NCBI GenBank assembly: GCA_037576215.1
Contig: JBANDB010000016.1
Coordinates: 992,001 to 1,056,000 of the forward strand
DNA length: 64,000 nt
Direction: 5' to 3'
Source of the DNA: Armillaria gallica
Taxonomy: Eukaryota; Basidiomycota; Agaricomycetes; Agaricales; Physalacriaceae
Position 1 is the stretch's first letter; each line of letters opens with the position of its first letter. The position numbers and the translations under genes are program-made. The notes under the pieces were generated by a model. The model did not search any database. It was given only the letters and a program-made list of their open reading frames with translations, and was not told the DNA's origin. Below are positions 1 to 11,479 of this stretch, one piece after another.

Positions 1-255
1 TTGTCAAGTACGGAATTCCTTCGCAAGATGACAGAGATTTGCCATGGAGATGACAGTGTCAAACATTCATCGTTGTTGAAGGGAAAGAGTGCCTTTGGTT
101 TGTTCCCGTGGCCGAATGCACTTACTTCCACCACATTCACCTTCATCGTTCATCGAATCGATTGACTTTTTAGCTTTCTTTACAGACGCATCCGCGTTTC
201 CAGAATTCCACCTCGAGATCCCTAACGATGCGCGGTGGCCAAAAGTCTGGAGATG
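1..255 (+). CDS. possible 3' end of an unidentified gene (partial)
   Basis: Frame 1 is open from the window edge to about position 164. A short downstream piece after a TTTACAG acceptor near 182-188 reads DASAFPEFHLEIPNDAR and ends at a TGA near 253-255. The piece has a coding-like composition, but the connecting intron would be unusually short (about 40 nt, donor GTTCAT), so the link is weak. No family is recognised. It could be chance open sequence. Confidence 0.2.
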
Positions 256-2212
256 AATCGATGATCGATGATGGCAAGACGAACACTCAGGCGAGTCTCC
301 TTTGGTTTATGTCGGTTCTTTCTCCATAAATCAGGCCCAGGGTCAAGCCCTTTGGCGTCTCGGATAACATGTTATACGGTGCATACGCTCTCGATCAATG
401 GATTACCCTTCGAGCTGCACGTACATCAACATTGGGGGTCATAGCCGAGCTTTCGGCAGTGCGACCGTGGAGGGTAAGCAGAGGAAGAGAGCAGAAGAGC
501 AGTTAACAGACATTGAAAGCGCAAAGCAGGATGCTGAATGTACATCAATGCATCAATTGCATCAATATGAGGTGCTGAAGAGATATCAACGATGACGAGA
601 CCAGCGCATGACGTCATACGGACCAGCGGGCCGAGTTACATGTAATTAACCAAAATGCACCGCCACCGAGATCCAAAAACCCGCAAAGACCGACATATTA
701 CACAGGACTCGGAACCATTGAGGCCGTTGTCAGCAAGCTCCGCCCGTATGCCTTCAAAAAAACGGACTTCATTCAACTTACATTATAAATCCTTTCGTCG
801 TTTAGCTGTGGTCCCGTTAGTTTCTTCGCAACTAATTAGGTTCAGCATATCTTTTGCTCCGATAAGTCGAACCGCCGCTTGGTTTTTCCCTCTCTTGTAA
901 GCATTCAGGACTAGAAAGCTCTGTCTGTGTCATCAAAGCATGCCAAATACATACTAGGCTCACCTCACGCAGTTCTTCTTCATTTTCCGTGGTGCCTCGA
1001 GACTAAGTATCCCCGGGGATATGTCCTACATTCATGTCTGTTCGTTTAGAAAGCTGGTATTATCTCATGTACAGCAGATTCCCTGCGGAGCATATGTCAA
1101 GGCACCTATAGGTTGAGCACTAAACCACGGGCGTTGTACCCAGAGCGTCGGTTGAGATATCATCTCCCCACCGAAAATGTTACAATACCACGCCTGAACT
1201 TGAACTTCGACAATCCGAACTCCGAATTCCATAAAGTCAAAGTTACTTAGTCTCTTGTAGGCCTCCTGATATTCGCCCGCAACCTTTCAATATGTCCTTA
1301 TGTATGCATGACTGACCATAGGACTTGGTGACGCCACACAGATACGATGGCCCTTGGCACCCGACTAGTTTCAAAGTTAGTCTCACGTAGACAGGCGCTA
1401 TACCATCACGACGACGATGTGGGTGAGGTGTTAGTGACTCCTGCTAGTGACTGTATGTAGTCTTCGGGCCATCCGGCCATCCATCTTCCAACTCATTTGG
1501 TATTACAAATCTGATGGAATTCCGGTAACGAATAAAAATCTATCTTTCAGGATCTTGGGACACATAGTAAATTTGGAAGAAGGTGGGTATCTCAGAGTTA
1601 AAGTGCAGCAATATCCTGTCGAAGCGCAATCGAAACGCGCTGCCCGGTTTGAATTCGGCCATGCCGAGGTTGCCGGTCCAACCAAGCCAAAGTATTGTGG
1701 AATTTGAAGACCTAATGTCAAAATGAACGACCTCCCCAGCCAACATGCTCTAATAATAGCAAGGGGAGGCGCGGCAAAATTCCGGCAAAGAGGGCACACG
1801 AAAATGTACGTCATGTGCGCTATTTTAAACCTTGCGGAACGTGGCTGTGCACAATTTACCCTTTTTTCTTCTCAAGTTCTTCTCATTCAGACTGAAACGG
1901 AACTAAGTGTCTCTTCAAATTCCGTGAAGTATTCATACGAAATGAGATCTAGGCTGCATTTTAACCCCAAATTTCTTCAGCCAACCGCAAGGTCCATATA
2001 GAAACTTGAAGTCAGTTAGTGCGAGTCAATCTCGGTGCCATCTACCATAGGCACCATTCTTCATTCTTATCCTTCACGGGGTTAACCTTGACCATATGAT
2101 TCGACACGTCGCACGATATCATAGGCCCAACAGGACTCAGAGCCGTACGACTACCGCGATGCTGTATCTTTCAACATCTCCACTGGGAAGTTCTTAGGCT
2201 GAGCAGCACACT
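256..2212. other. intergenic region, no convincing gene
   Basis: Only short overlapping open frames on both strands are present, with no conserved motif. The only recognisable content is a decayed copy of the P450 3' flank near 880-1080, listed separately. Confidence 0.6.
880..1080 (+). repeat. decayed copy of the P450-2 3' flank
   Basis: This stretch resembles the sequence just downstream of the second P450 gene (about 7597-7745) in the same order: CTTGTAAGCATTC, then a CTCTGTCTGTGTCATCAAAG-type block, GGCTCACCTCACGCAG and CATTCATGTCTGTTCGTTT. It suggests the tandem P450 unit once extended further left and lost its coding part. Confidence 0.4.
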
Positions 2213-2218
2213 TATAAG
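2213..2218 (+). promoter_or_regulatory. TATA-like box of P450-1
   Basis: TATAAG lies 45 bp upstream of the ATG at 2263. The paralogue at 5325 has the same hexamer 50 bp upstream of its ATG. That conserved placement supports both the box and the chosen start codons. Confidence 0.45.
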
Positions 2219-2262
2219 CACGGGCTGCTACTTCGCACATTGCCAACCAACCTCCTTGCATA

Positions 2263-4397
2263 ATGTGGACCTCTTTTGCTACTCTGGACATCGCGATAGT
2301 ACTTGCTGGTCTGGCCTTTATATTGCGCGTCTTTCGTCGAAACAGTCGCAATGCGCCATTTCCTCCGGGTCCTAAAGGACTCCCAGTCATTGGAAACCTC
2401 TTTGACATGCCCACTGAGAGGGAATGGCTTACCTTCGCCAAATGGGGAGAGAAATACGGTATTATTTTCAACATGACAGAGAGTAGTATTACTTATTGTT
2501 CTTCCTTTTTTTTTATCAGGCGATATAGTCTCAGTCGGCATTCTTGGGCAGCGCCTGGTCGTCCTGAATTCCGCTCAGATGGCCATCAGTATACTCGATA
2601 AGAAAAGTTCCATCTACTCTGATAGACCGGTCGTCGGTATGGGTGGCGAACTCGTTGGGTGGAAAAACTCCCTCCCTCTTATGCCTTACGGGGCGCGTTT
2701 CCGCAACCACCGTCGGTTAGCGCATCAGCTTTTCGGAACCAACGTAACTATGAATCAATTTCTGCCGATGTTGGAATTGGAGACGCGTCGTTCTTTGAAG
2801 AGGATATTAACCAGACCTGAAGAACTTTCCGAACATATTCGAAAGTGAGTCAATCTAGTTAATCTGTATGAGTAGCAGCACTGACAGCCGATACGTAATA
2901 AGGACCGCCGGTGCCATAATTCTACAAATCTCACATGGATACGCAATCCAAGAAGAGAATGACCCATTCATAGAACTGGCAGAGCGAACAATGAAACAGG
3001 CTTCCCTCGCAATAGCCTCGGGAGGTTTTTTGGTCAATATCATTCCAATCTGTAGGTCTTTACTCGCTCTAGAATTCACTCCACATCTAAGAAGCTCCAT
3101 AATCTAGTAACCCGCGTCCCAGACTGGTTCCCTGGAGCCGGATTCAAACGGACCGCTCTGGAGTGGGCTTCAACATTAAATGACTTCGTGGAAAAGCCAT
3201 ATAACTATGTAAAGCAAGAAATGGTTCGTTTAATAACATGTTTCGCCAGACTGTCTGTTCAAGCTGTTTAGGCGGCTGGAACGGCTCGTCATTCCTTGAT
3301 CTCCAGCCAGCTTGAAGGTGAAGTGGCTGTCGAGGAAGAATATAATGTCAAATGGCTCGCATCAGCTCTATACGCCGGTCAGTACATCATTCATTCATTC
3401 CAACTCTCGGTAATTGCTCATTCTCATTCTGTAGGTGGTGCCGAAACCGTAGGCTTTTATTTCCTTATTCAATGTTTCGTCTGATCACGATTTTAGACCG
3501 TTGCATCTATTTATGCTTTTTTCAAAGCGATGCTTCTGTATCCTGACATTCAGGCAAAGGCACAAGCAGAGATCGACGCGGTGATTGGTAGCGACAGACT
3601 GCCTCGATTCGATGACCGAGAGCACCTCCCGTATGTTAACGCTCTAGCGCTCGAGGTCACCCGATGGCACACCGTAGTACCTACAGGTCGGTGCTGAATA
3701 CACTTACATTTCGCCTGACTTCCACTGACGCTTCGCACTTAGGCCTTCCTCATTGCGTTACCGAGGACGATGTTCAATCTGGATATTTCATTCCCAAAGG
3801 ATCCTTGGTCTACGCAAACATCTGGTATGTAATTGGGGCGTCAATCCCACCTAAAATCCAGCCTCATGGACATATCATCGACAGGAAAATGCTTCACGAT
3901 CCTGCGGTGTATGATCAACCATTCGAATTCAAGCCGGAGAGATTTATCCGAACGGAAGCCAAGGAGCCAGAACTTGATCCTCATAAACTGGCGTTTGGAT
4001 TTGGACGGCGGTGAGTCCTGCAACTGGAACTGTTCTATCGATTCATCATAACTGTCTGCAGGATTTGCCCAGGTATACTTTCTCAGACTTGTGGCAATGA
4101 TATGTGTTGACGCAGATCCAGGGAGAGTTCTAGCTGACGCCTCCATATTTGTTTCATGTGCTATGACATTATCGGTCTTCAACATCTCGAAATATTCTGA
4201 AAATGGTATTGCATTCGAACCTGACACGGAGTATACCGCAGGGGCTATTAGGCAAGAAATTAGCTTGGCTCTGTCTTAGAATGGCATTTCTCACGGTGTC
4301 TTTGGTTTCTTCTAGCCATCCGATGTCATTCAAGTGTGCGATCAAGGCCAGGAGCGAGAAGGCTGCAGGACTCATCATCGAAGAAAGATTGGATTGA
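2263..4397 (+). CDS. cytochrome P450 (paralogue 1 of 3), O-methylsterigmatocystin oxidoreductase-like
   Basis: Haem-thiolate monooxygenase, expected at the ER membrane with an NADPH-P450 reductase partner; substrate unknown. An N-terminal hydrophobic anchor (residues about 8-24) is followed by the proline hinge PFPPGPKGLPVIGN. Downstream are the I-helix GGAETT, the K-helix ExxR as EVTR, the PERF-type FKPERF, and the haem loop FGFGRRICPG with the cysteine ligand, so all key motifs are present. The gene has about a dozen short introns placed identically in its two paralogues, and every joint keeps frame. A 14-nt exon (3435-3448) encodes the I-helix motif, and the last intron (4252-4315) has a GC-AG border. 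The stop follows a conserved FKC-x-IKAR tail. It looks intact, about 500 aa. Subfamily not assigned. Confidence 0.9.
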
Positions 4398-5269
4398 GGA
4401 ACAAATGTCTGCCAACCGGAGAACCTATTTTCCCAGCCAGTATTTTTTTTTTGTCCATATGTAGAGGATTCCCCGCTAATACTGATTGTCCAATATGTAC
4501 GACCAAACCTTATCTTTACCAGGAATCCTGAATTCAAAAGCTCCATAGAAGCATGTTGCCGATAAGAGTCTCGCCCAAACGCCTCGACAAAGTGAGTAGA
4601 TGATATCCATAAACATCGTGAACATCCCTACCTCTTGATCGAGTCAGATCGACAGACTGACTGTGGAATCCGAGCCCCTCCTCTCATCGGTCATGGCTCA
4701 GCATATAAAATCCTCTTCTTCTCCCTTTTCCACTCAGAAATCGGCTTCGCAGCCAGGAGTACAGGAGTCTGTGGTGACGGTCCGTAAATCTGTTGCGATT
4801 GTACCGGTGATCTCTCCTTGTGCCTCGGATGACAGAGTAAAGGCCGGCTTATCAACTTCGCTGTCAAATTTGTGGCTGTGCAAGCGCCAATATTGAACTT
4901 GAACTTGCATAGTAATTAAGAGGACCAGATTTTTGTACGTCGCCTCTCACTCGCCGCTCTGTCGTCTCACGCCAGAGTTCCGGCTAGTCTCGTTCCGACC
5001 AACCAGGCACTCACTTTGCTCTGACTCAGGCCATGTTTCGACCAGGGGGCATCGCATAAGATCGCCTATCTCCTTGCTCTGACTTTGGCAAGTTGGTCTC
5101 CCATTGCGGTCAACGAAGCATGAGCCGAGGTCTTGTAAAGTGACAGGACTTGGAGCCGTCACCTGTGCGAATCCCTTTTCGCATGGTCTCGTTCAGCGCC
5201 AAGTTAGGATCCGGACGCTCCCCGCGAAAACTTATTCACCGTTGCAGCTGCTTAAGATTTGCCAGTCCA
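4398..5269. other. intergenic region between P450-1 and P450-2
   Basis: Separates the two tandem P450 genes. It holds the 3' flank of the first and the promoter of the second. No supported gene. Confidence 0.6.
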
Positions 5270-5275
5270 TATAAG
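5270..5275 (+). promoter_or_regulatory. TATA-like box of P450-2
   Basis: TATAAG 50 bp upstream of the ATG at 5325, matching the position of the same hexamer in P450-1. Its position makes an ATG at 5259, which is upstream of the box, an unlikely start. Confidence 0.45.
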
Positions 5276-5324
5276 AAGTTTCAGTCCCCTCTTACAGTAT
5301 CAAACAGCCATCCAACCGACTAAA

Positions 5325-7468
5325 ATGTTTAACTCTATCCGCACTCTTGATATTTTCATTGCCTTTGTCGGTTTGATCCTTGCTTGGCACCTCTTCCGCC
5401 GAACTCGTCGTAGTACTGCCCGATTCTCTCCTGGACCCAGAGGACTACCGTTGATCGGGAATCTTCTCGACATGCCCTCTGAGAAAGAATGGCTTACCTT
5501 CGCTAAGTGGGGGGAAAAATATGGTACGGTGCCACCTAGTGAAAACATGGCAATTAAGTATGCTCACAGTATATTACAAGGCGACATTACTTCGATTTCC
5601 ATCCTTGGGCAGCGGATGGTCGTGATAAACTCGGTTCAGATAGCAGCCTCCTTACTGGACAAGAAAAGCCTCATTTCCTCGGATAGGCCATTTTTCGCGA
5701 CGAGTGGTGAGCTCATCGGGTGGAAGAATGGACTAGCCCTTATGCCTTACGGTGCTCGATTTCGCAACTTCCGTCGACTCGCGCATCAGCTGTTCGGTAG
5801 CAACGTTACCATGAAGCCGTTCTTACCGATGGTAGAGCTCGGGACTCATCGCTTCCTGAAGAGGGTCTCTGCTACACCCGAAGAACTCTCGGCACATATC
5901 CGGAAGTGTGTTATTTCTTCTCGTCTCTCTGTCAGTCGTGACACTGATGATCGACACGTAAGAACTGCTGGAGCCGTGATATTGCAAATCTCGCATGGAT
6001 ACACGATACAAGAAGAGAACGATCCATTTGTGAATCTAGCCGAGGAAGTCATGAATCAATTCTCTCTTGCGACGGTTCCCAGTGTCTTTTTGGTCAATCT
6101 TATTCCTATCTGTAGGTCTTGTTTCTCCCTCTCGTTCCATTCGCAACTGAGGGATGCCACACTTTAGTACGTCACATTCCGGAATGGTTTCCTGGAGCTG
6201 GATTCAAACGGACCGCACGGGAATGGGCTTCGACATTAAACGAATTCATAGAACGGCCACATGACTATGTAAAGCGGGAAATGGTAGGTGGATAAATATT
6301 TCATACCAAGCTATCTCTTAATGGTGAATAGGCTGCTGGCAAGGCTCGTCTTTCTCTCACATCGACTCACCTTGAAGGCGTAGTGAGTACCGAAGAAGAA
6401 TTTGATATCAAATGGCTTGCGGGATCCCTATACGCCGGTATGTGAACCATTCTTTAATCAAAGCCATTTGCAACCCCTCATTCATTTCCTACAGGTGGTG
6501 CCGATACTGTATGTTTTGGTTTCCTCTTTCAAAGCTTCGTCTGACAGTAGATTAGACTGTTGCCTCCGTTTACGCTTTCTTCAAAGCAATGCTTCTGTAC
6601 CCCGAGGTTCAGGCAAAGGCACAAGCAGAGATCGACGCCGTGATCGGAAATGATAGGTTACCCCGATTTGACGACAGAGAGAGCCTCCCGTATGCCAATG
6701 CTCTAGTTCTTGAAGTCATCCGATGGCACACCGTCGGACCAGCTGGTCAGTATATATCTAATTTTTCTGATCAGAGTGCTCATCACAATTTTGCGCCTAG
6801 GCGTTCCTCACTGCGTTACCGAGGATGTTGTTGAATCCAGTTATTTCATTCCCAAGGGTTCCTTGATTATGGCCAACATCTGGTATGGGGATGTAGATGA
6901 CGTTGAAGACCCTGTCTAATTCTTGCTCGTGTCGTTCGTAGGAAAATGCTCCACGACCCTACGATATACAATGAACCGTTTAAGTTCAATCCTGACAGAT
7001 TTATTCGGACGGAAACGAAGGAAGCCGAACTCGATCCCTATAAGGTGGCGTTTGGATTTGGTCGTCGGTGGGTGTTTTGTTGATACGATCGAGAGTTCAT
7101 ATCTTGATTGAAAGTTATGATTGTAACAGAATTTGTCCTGGTACGTCTCGTTAGACATGTTTCCATATTAAATGCTTACTCGGGATGCAGGACGACTGCT
7201 AGCTAACGCCTCGGTTTTCATGTCCTGCGCTATGGTGTTAGCGGTCTTCGACATTTCAAAGTATTCTGAAAACGGTGTTGTTTTCGAGCCGGACACGGAG
7301 TATACAGCAGGGGTTGTCAGGTATGAAATTTATGTCCGGTCTCAAAGTATCAACTCTGAATGTGCTCTATCTTCACTTTTCTGCAGCCATCCGACTCCGT
7401 TCAAGTGCACGATTCAGGCTAGGAGCAGGAAGGCATTAGACCTTATTAACGAGGAAAGGTTTTCATGA
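5325..7468 (+). CDS. cytochrome P450 (paralogue 2 of 3)
   Basis: Tandem paralogue of the gene at 2263 with the same exon layout. The first introns happen to be open in frame, so an uninterrupted frame starts at 5259, but the conserved protein begins at 5325 with a hydrophobic anchor followed by SPGPRGLPLIGN. Motifs seen: I-helix GGADTT, EVIR, FNPDRF (Asp in place of the usual Glu), and FGFGRR-ICPGR for haem binding. The 14-nt I-helix exon is at 6495-6508. The last intron has a normal GT donor, unlike the two paralogues. All exon joins inspected are in frame, so the gene looks functional. Likely a membrane-bound monooxygenase of the same family; substrate unknown. Confidence 0.9.
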
Positions 7469-8193
7469 TAAATGAAGTCGTATCACTGGTGGTTTCATAG
7501 AGAATCATCGCAACCACGTCGGTTCCGTCTGTCTTTTATCAGCCGAGGTTAAATCATCTTCGTATCCTACGGATATTGCTCCTAGTTTATACTGCATCTT
7601 GTAAGCATTCCGGTTCGTAGAAAGTTCCGCCTGTATACTCCATCAAAGATATCAGATACTCATTCGGCTCACATCTTCACGTCACTGAACTATAGTCCCG
7701 CGGAGTGTTTGCGGTATTCATTTCCTTCCGTTTGATATATCTCATCATCAACTCCCGTGGCGCCTGATACGGCCTATAAATATGCCATCCCTGTTCATCC
7801 AGAGACCAGGAGGTCGATTTTCATTCGCCGTTTCTTCCTTTGTACGCCGGAATTTCCTGCACCGCTTAACCAAGGGGTCTCTTTTACGAAATCGGAACCA
7901 TAAGCGCCATCAGCGACATTCCGTCTGCTTTATCCCCATCTAAATCTCTTGTGACTGACCGGAGTCATTTTGCCATGACAGTCTAAATGAATAGCTCGTG
8001 TAAATATAGTCTTATGCGATGCCTAAGTTGGACTCGGTAATTTACGGCACGGAACCAATACTACTAGCCACAAAAGGCAATCACCGCCCAAGATCATAAC
8101 AGTCAGGCTACACCTGCAGATTCGTATTACAGGTATCATAAACCTCTAGCATAAAAAAATATAATAGTAAGAGAGGTACGAGCTCTGGACAAT
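7469..8193. other. intergenic region
   Basis: 3' flank of P450-2 and 3' flank of the convergent SNG1-like gene. About 7597-7745 has a decayed counterpart at 880-1080. No supported gene. Confidence 0.55.
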
Positions 8194-9936
8194 TCAAGCT
8201 TTGACCCCTGTCTCGCGAGTTCGCCATTGAGCAACAGCTTTTCTTCGCATCAACCACTGGAACAACGGTATAGTAATCATCGATACCGCAGTCCAAGCTA
8301 TTAGGATACCAAATTGCATTCCTACTAGAAGACAGATAAGTTATCTGTCCATGTAGCATGGAAAGGCAGCTTACGTTGATTCTTCGTTCCAAATACGATT
8401 GTTCTAACAGCACACGATAGATTATAAAATGGGAACGCGTATCCATAGCGATATATATGTGGCAGGACATCGATGGGCATGAAACATACCGAGACGTTGA
8501 CTACCCTCGTATATTAGAAAGGCGTAAGCAGATGTCAGGAGCACATGTTACTCACCAATAATCCAGAATATCATAAAGAAAGCGACAAATCTCAGAGTCA
8601 TAAGCGTCATCATGGCTTCAAGTGCCAGTCCCACCGCCAGCATCCCAGCGAAGTTTGCCATCCAGAAAACGAGGAACCCGGCAGGCCCCAATCTGCATGA
8701 AACAATTTAGGAGCAGCGATATGAAGAGAGGATAGAAACGCACACTCTAGAGAAGTTTACTTGGAACGCTCGGCTAAGCAGCGAATAAAATAATGACAGC
8801 GTAAAATATGCGATGAAACTCGAGGCTATCCGGACCCTGATAAGGGAGCCTGTCGTTAATGCTTTCTCCAGCCCCGATAGTTCACGAGCAGCTGCACAGA
8901 AGTTCTAGGTAGCAGTACCCTTAGGTGACGAACCAGAAGATTAGGAAGGACATACCACGATGAAGAATGACAAAACCAGCACATAGATGAGACCGACGAA
9001 GGTGATGGCACTGGCACTACAAGTCCTGTCAGAAGGTATGTCCCTGAAATAAAGGCCACGTACACGGGTATATCGAAAGGGCGCAAATTGTCGATAGTAT
9101 AGCTGATAGGCTCCGTCAGGATTTGGGGCGCAGTGGTCGATATTGAAGCCAGGGCGTTTGACGACGACGATCCAACTTGCCGAAGAAAGGATTGAGCAAA
9201 GACCTGAGAGATTGCAGCGAGTGTTGTTTGCACAGATGGTCGTATTAGAGAACGGCTTAACGGAAGAGATATGAGATGCCAGGGTGTCTGAAAGACTGAT
9301 TATTACGTACTACGCATTTTCGTTCCGCGCTTCAACAACGTAAACTGTAATTGCTTCGGAACCGTCGTATGAAGAGTTTACCGAGGACAAAGCATATTGT
9401 AGAGCCGTCGTCGCGTTGGAATTGACTATCCATAAAGTGAGCAGAGTGAAATCATATATAGCTATGTCTTACCAACAACGACGACCCAAGTCTTCTCATC
9501 AACGACAAGATTTGCTACCTCTTCAGGACCAGAGAACTCGCTCGATGGCCGTTCTGTCCAAGTCACCTTTGACGACGACGAGATGAGACCCTGCACGACC
9601 GCTTTTCCCACTGTCGATCTATCAAAGTCCTGCCATAATGCTCAGTTGGGCTGGGAGAATAGCTAAGGACAAGGTACTACCCACCACAACCCACCCTGGT
9701 AAATTGTGGGCCGGTATCTTCCACAGGGCGCCCCAATATATTGAAAACACACAAAACATGACGATGGTCATAGCAAGGGTTCCACCTGCCACAACCTTCA
9801 TGTACAGACTCCGCGAGGCCTTCATCGAAGCAGATTTATCCGTGAATTGTGACGAGTACATCGTTGGATTCTCCTCATTTTCAATGAGGGAGGAGGTTCG
9901 CGTTAGGGTAGACTCCATGCTGCGAGGTCGGGCCAT
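8194..9936 (-). CDS. SNG1/DUF3533 family multi-pass membrane protein
   Basis: Related to the yeast nitrosoguanidine-resistance protein SNG1 (DUF3533), a multi-spanning membrane protein linked to drug tolerance and membrane lipid asymmetry. Hallmarks in order: a first transmembrane segment running into YWGALWKIPAHNLPGWVV, then DFDRSTVGKAVVQGL, an extracytoplasmic region ending PISYTIDNLRPFDIPV, and a C-terminal block of about five hydrophobic helices holding IYRYGYAFPFYNLS, AVRTIVFGTKNQ and FGILIAW. Several short introns join in frame, and the stop follows RETGVKA. A GTG-led extension to 9948 exists, but the first ATG is at 9936. It is convergent with P450-2. A role in exporting or tolerating P450 products is only a guess. 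Confidence 0.85.
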
Positions 9937-10254
9937 TGACGATCCCACTGGCCAAGTCCGGGCATCCTATAAGTCTTGTTCGGTGGTCGAGGTCTGGATA
10001 GAACCTTCCCAGAACGGGCATCAACGTCGGATAAGGACGAATTAATGATGACTGTACCCGCGTATCCGGAAGGTGGCCTGGACTTCCATCCGGACTTATC
10101 GTCTTAGAGAAAGACTGGTGGCACGGATAACCAAAGCACTGTTATTCATCTCCAACATGGATACATAGCAGTAGACGAGTGGTTCAGGGGGCATGATTTG
10201 CTGGAGGTGGACCCGGAAGATCGTCGGTCTTGGCTGATTTGAAAGTGAATCAGC
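9937..10254. other. intergenic region
   Basis: Left of the duplicated block. About 10125-10185 (containing AACCAAAGCACTGTT) has a diverged match near 21380-21440. No supported gene. Confidence 0.5.
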
Positions 10255-10370
10255 TAGCCTGAAGTCCAATCGTTAATGCCACGTCTCTCAGACGACGGAT
10301 ATCACTCACAAGGCGTTTGCGCTCTGCAACTGAGGTGAGCCGTTGATAGCGTGGTAACGATAACGCCCAA
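10255..10370 (+). repeat. 110-bp repeat, copy A
   Basis: Contains TCTGCAACTGAGGTGAGCC followed by GTTGATAGCG-GGTAACGATAACGCC. Two more copies lie at about 21185-21285 and 21525-21635. Confidence 0.6.
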
Positions 10371-10417
10371 TTGAAAGCATCCTTGATGTTCATCAAGAAA
10401 TGATCCTATCGATATCA

Positions 10418-10424
10418 TATAAAG
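10418..10424 (+). promoter_or_regulatory. TATA box of the 160-aa gene, copy 1
   Basis: TATAAAG, conserved at the equivalent place (21877-21883) in copy 2. It is only 8 bp before the ATG at 10432 but 116 bp before the ATG at 10540. This favours 10540 as the translation start. Confidence 0.45.
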
Positions 10425-10539
10425 CTCTCGAATGAAGCTACTACCTCACGTTCAAAGACCCATCTTCCCGCCCAAAGCTCAAAGAAAAGGTACGGGCGCT
10501 CATAAAATCATCGTTCTTGCTCATCGAGCAGATCATAGC

Positions 10540-11019
10540 ATGGTCCTCCCACCCCCTTCACGACCGTACGCATCCGAGATTGCCCTCTTCGTCACCGGTC
10601 ATCCTTCAGAAGAATGGCTGGCCAAAGCCATGAAACAAGCCGATGATGGTGATGAGAGTGAAACCGCATCTCTTACGATTATCGAAGGCAATTTCACTGG
10701 ATGGTCTATCGAGAAATTGGCCAAATACCTTGTCGACAACTTTTCGGACGCAGAGTGCCCGGTAGCATGCGGTTCATTCGCTGTAGCAGACGAGGAAAGC
10801 GAGGGGACAGACTCCTTCCTCTTGGTTGAGTTGACCCCTCGATACCTCCTCCGCGAAAGTCGGACGATCGTGATAGAAGGAACGATGCGCGTAGGACCAG
10901 AGTACGGAGTTGGAATGCCCGTAATGTTTCACGGCGGAACAAAGAGTATCGGTGTTTTTGCTCAGGAGCCTGGAGAAATTCTACGGGTGACCGGAGTAAC
11001 GGAGAATGAGGTCGCATGA
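10540..11019 (+). CDS. hypothetical protein, about 159 aa (copy 1)
   Basis: No family recognised. Single-exon frame starting MVLPPPSR and ending VTGVTENEVA. Visible blocks: ALFVTGHPSEEWL, a Gly-Trp-Ser helix start in GWSIEKLAKYLVDNF, a Cys-containing DAECPVACGS, and two beta-like stretches around LLVELTPRYLL and TIVIEGTMRVGP. The frame is open upstream to 10432, but the paralogue has a 1-nt shift in that upstream part and agrees only from this ATG. The paralogue at 22001 is about 85% identical, and its substitutions are mostly frame-preserving and conservative, suggesting both were under coding constraint. The C-termini differ because of a small indel next to the stop. Lies within the duplicated segment. 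Confidence 0.65.
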   Translation: MVLPPPSRPYASEIALFVTGHPSEEWLAKAMKQADDGDESETASLTIIEGNFTGWSIEKLAKYLVDNFSDAECPVACGSFAVADEESEGTDSFLLVELTPRYLLRESRTIVIEGTMRVGPEYGVGMPVMFHGGTKSIGVFAQEPGEILRVTGVTENEVA

Positions 11020-11479
11020 TGGAAAGCTGTAGTAGTTTGCGGGCCCTAGCACGTTTCTGTTGAAGAACACTTTCTGGGGAAATAAAATTGTCTTCCAGCC
11101 CGAAGAGTCTGAACAGAGGCTATACCTGGGTCCCGCTGAGTAATCTTCGGTGAGAGCTGGTGCCCGGCATGTGCCATGCTGCCGACTACTAACCCATCGT
11201 TCACTTTTTACTGGCCTCATTTCGCGCGCCGCACGCGTCGAATCGCTTGCAGAGGGATGAAATGTCGACAGAATACTGCTGCCATCAAGGCTAACTCGGC
11301 AGACTCGTTAACTATCGCCAAGGGGCATTCTTGCCCATTTTTTTTCAACCAGGACATGGCCATGTATCGCGCCTGGGAGCGGAACGTCGGGAGCCGTGAT
11401 GAAGGCAGATGTGACATCCACTGTCTACTGTCCATGTGGGCGGTGCCCGGGAGACTGGGAATATTTCGGTCGTTGACGA

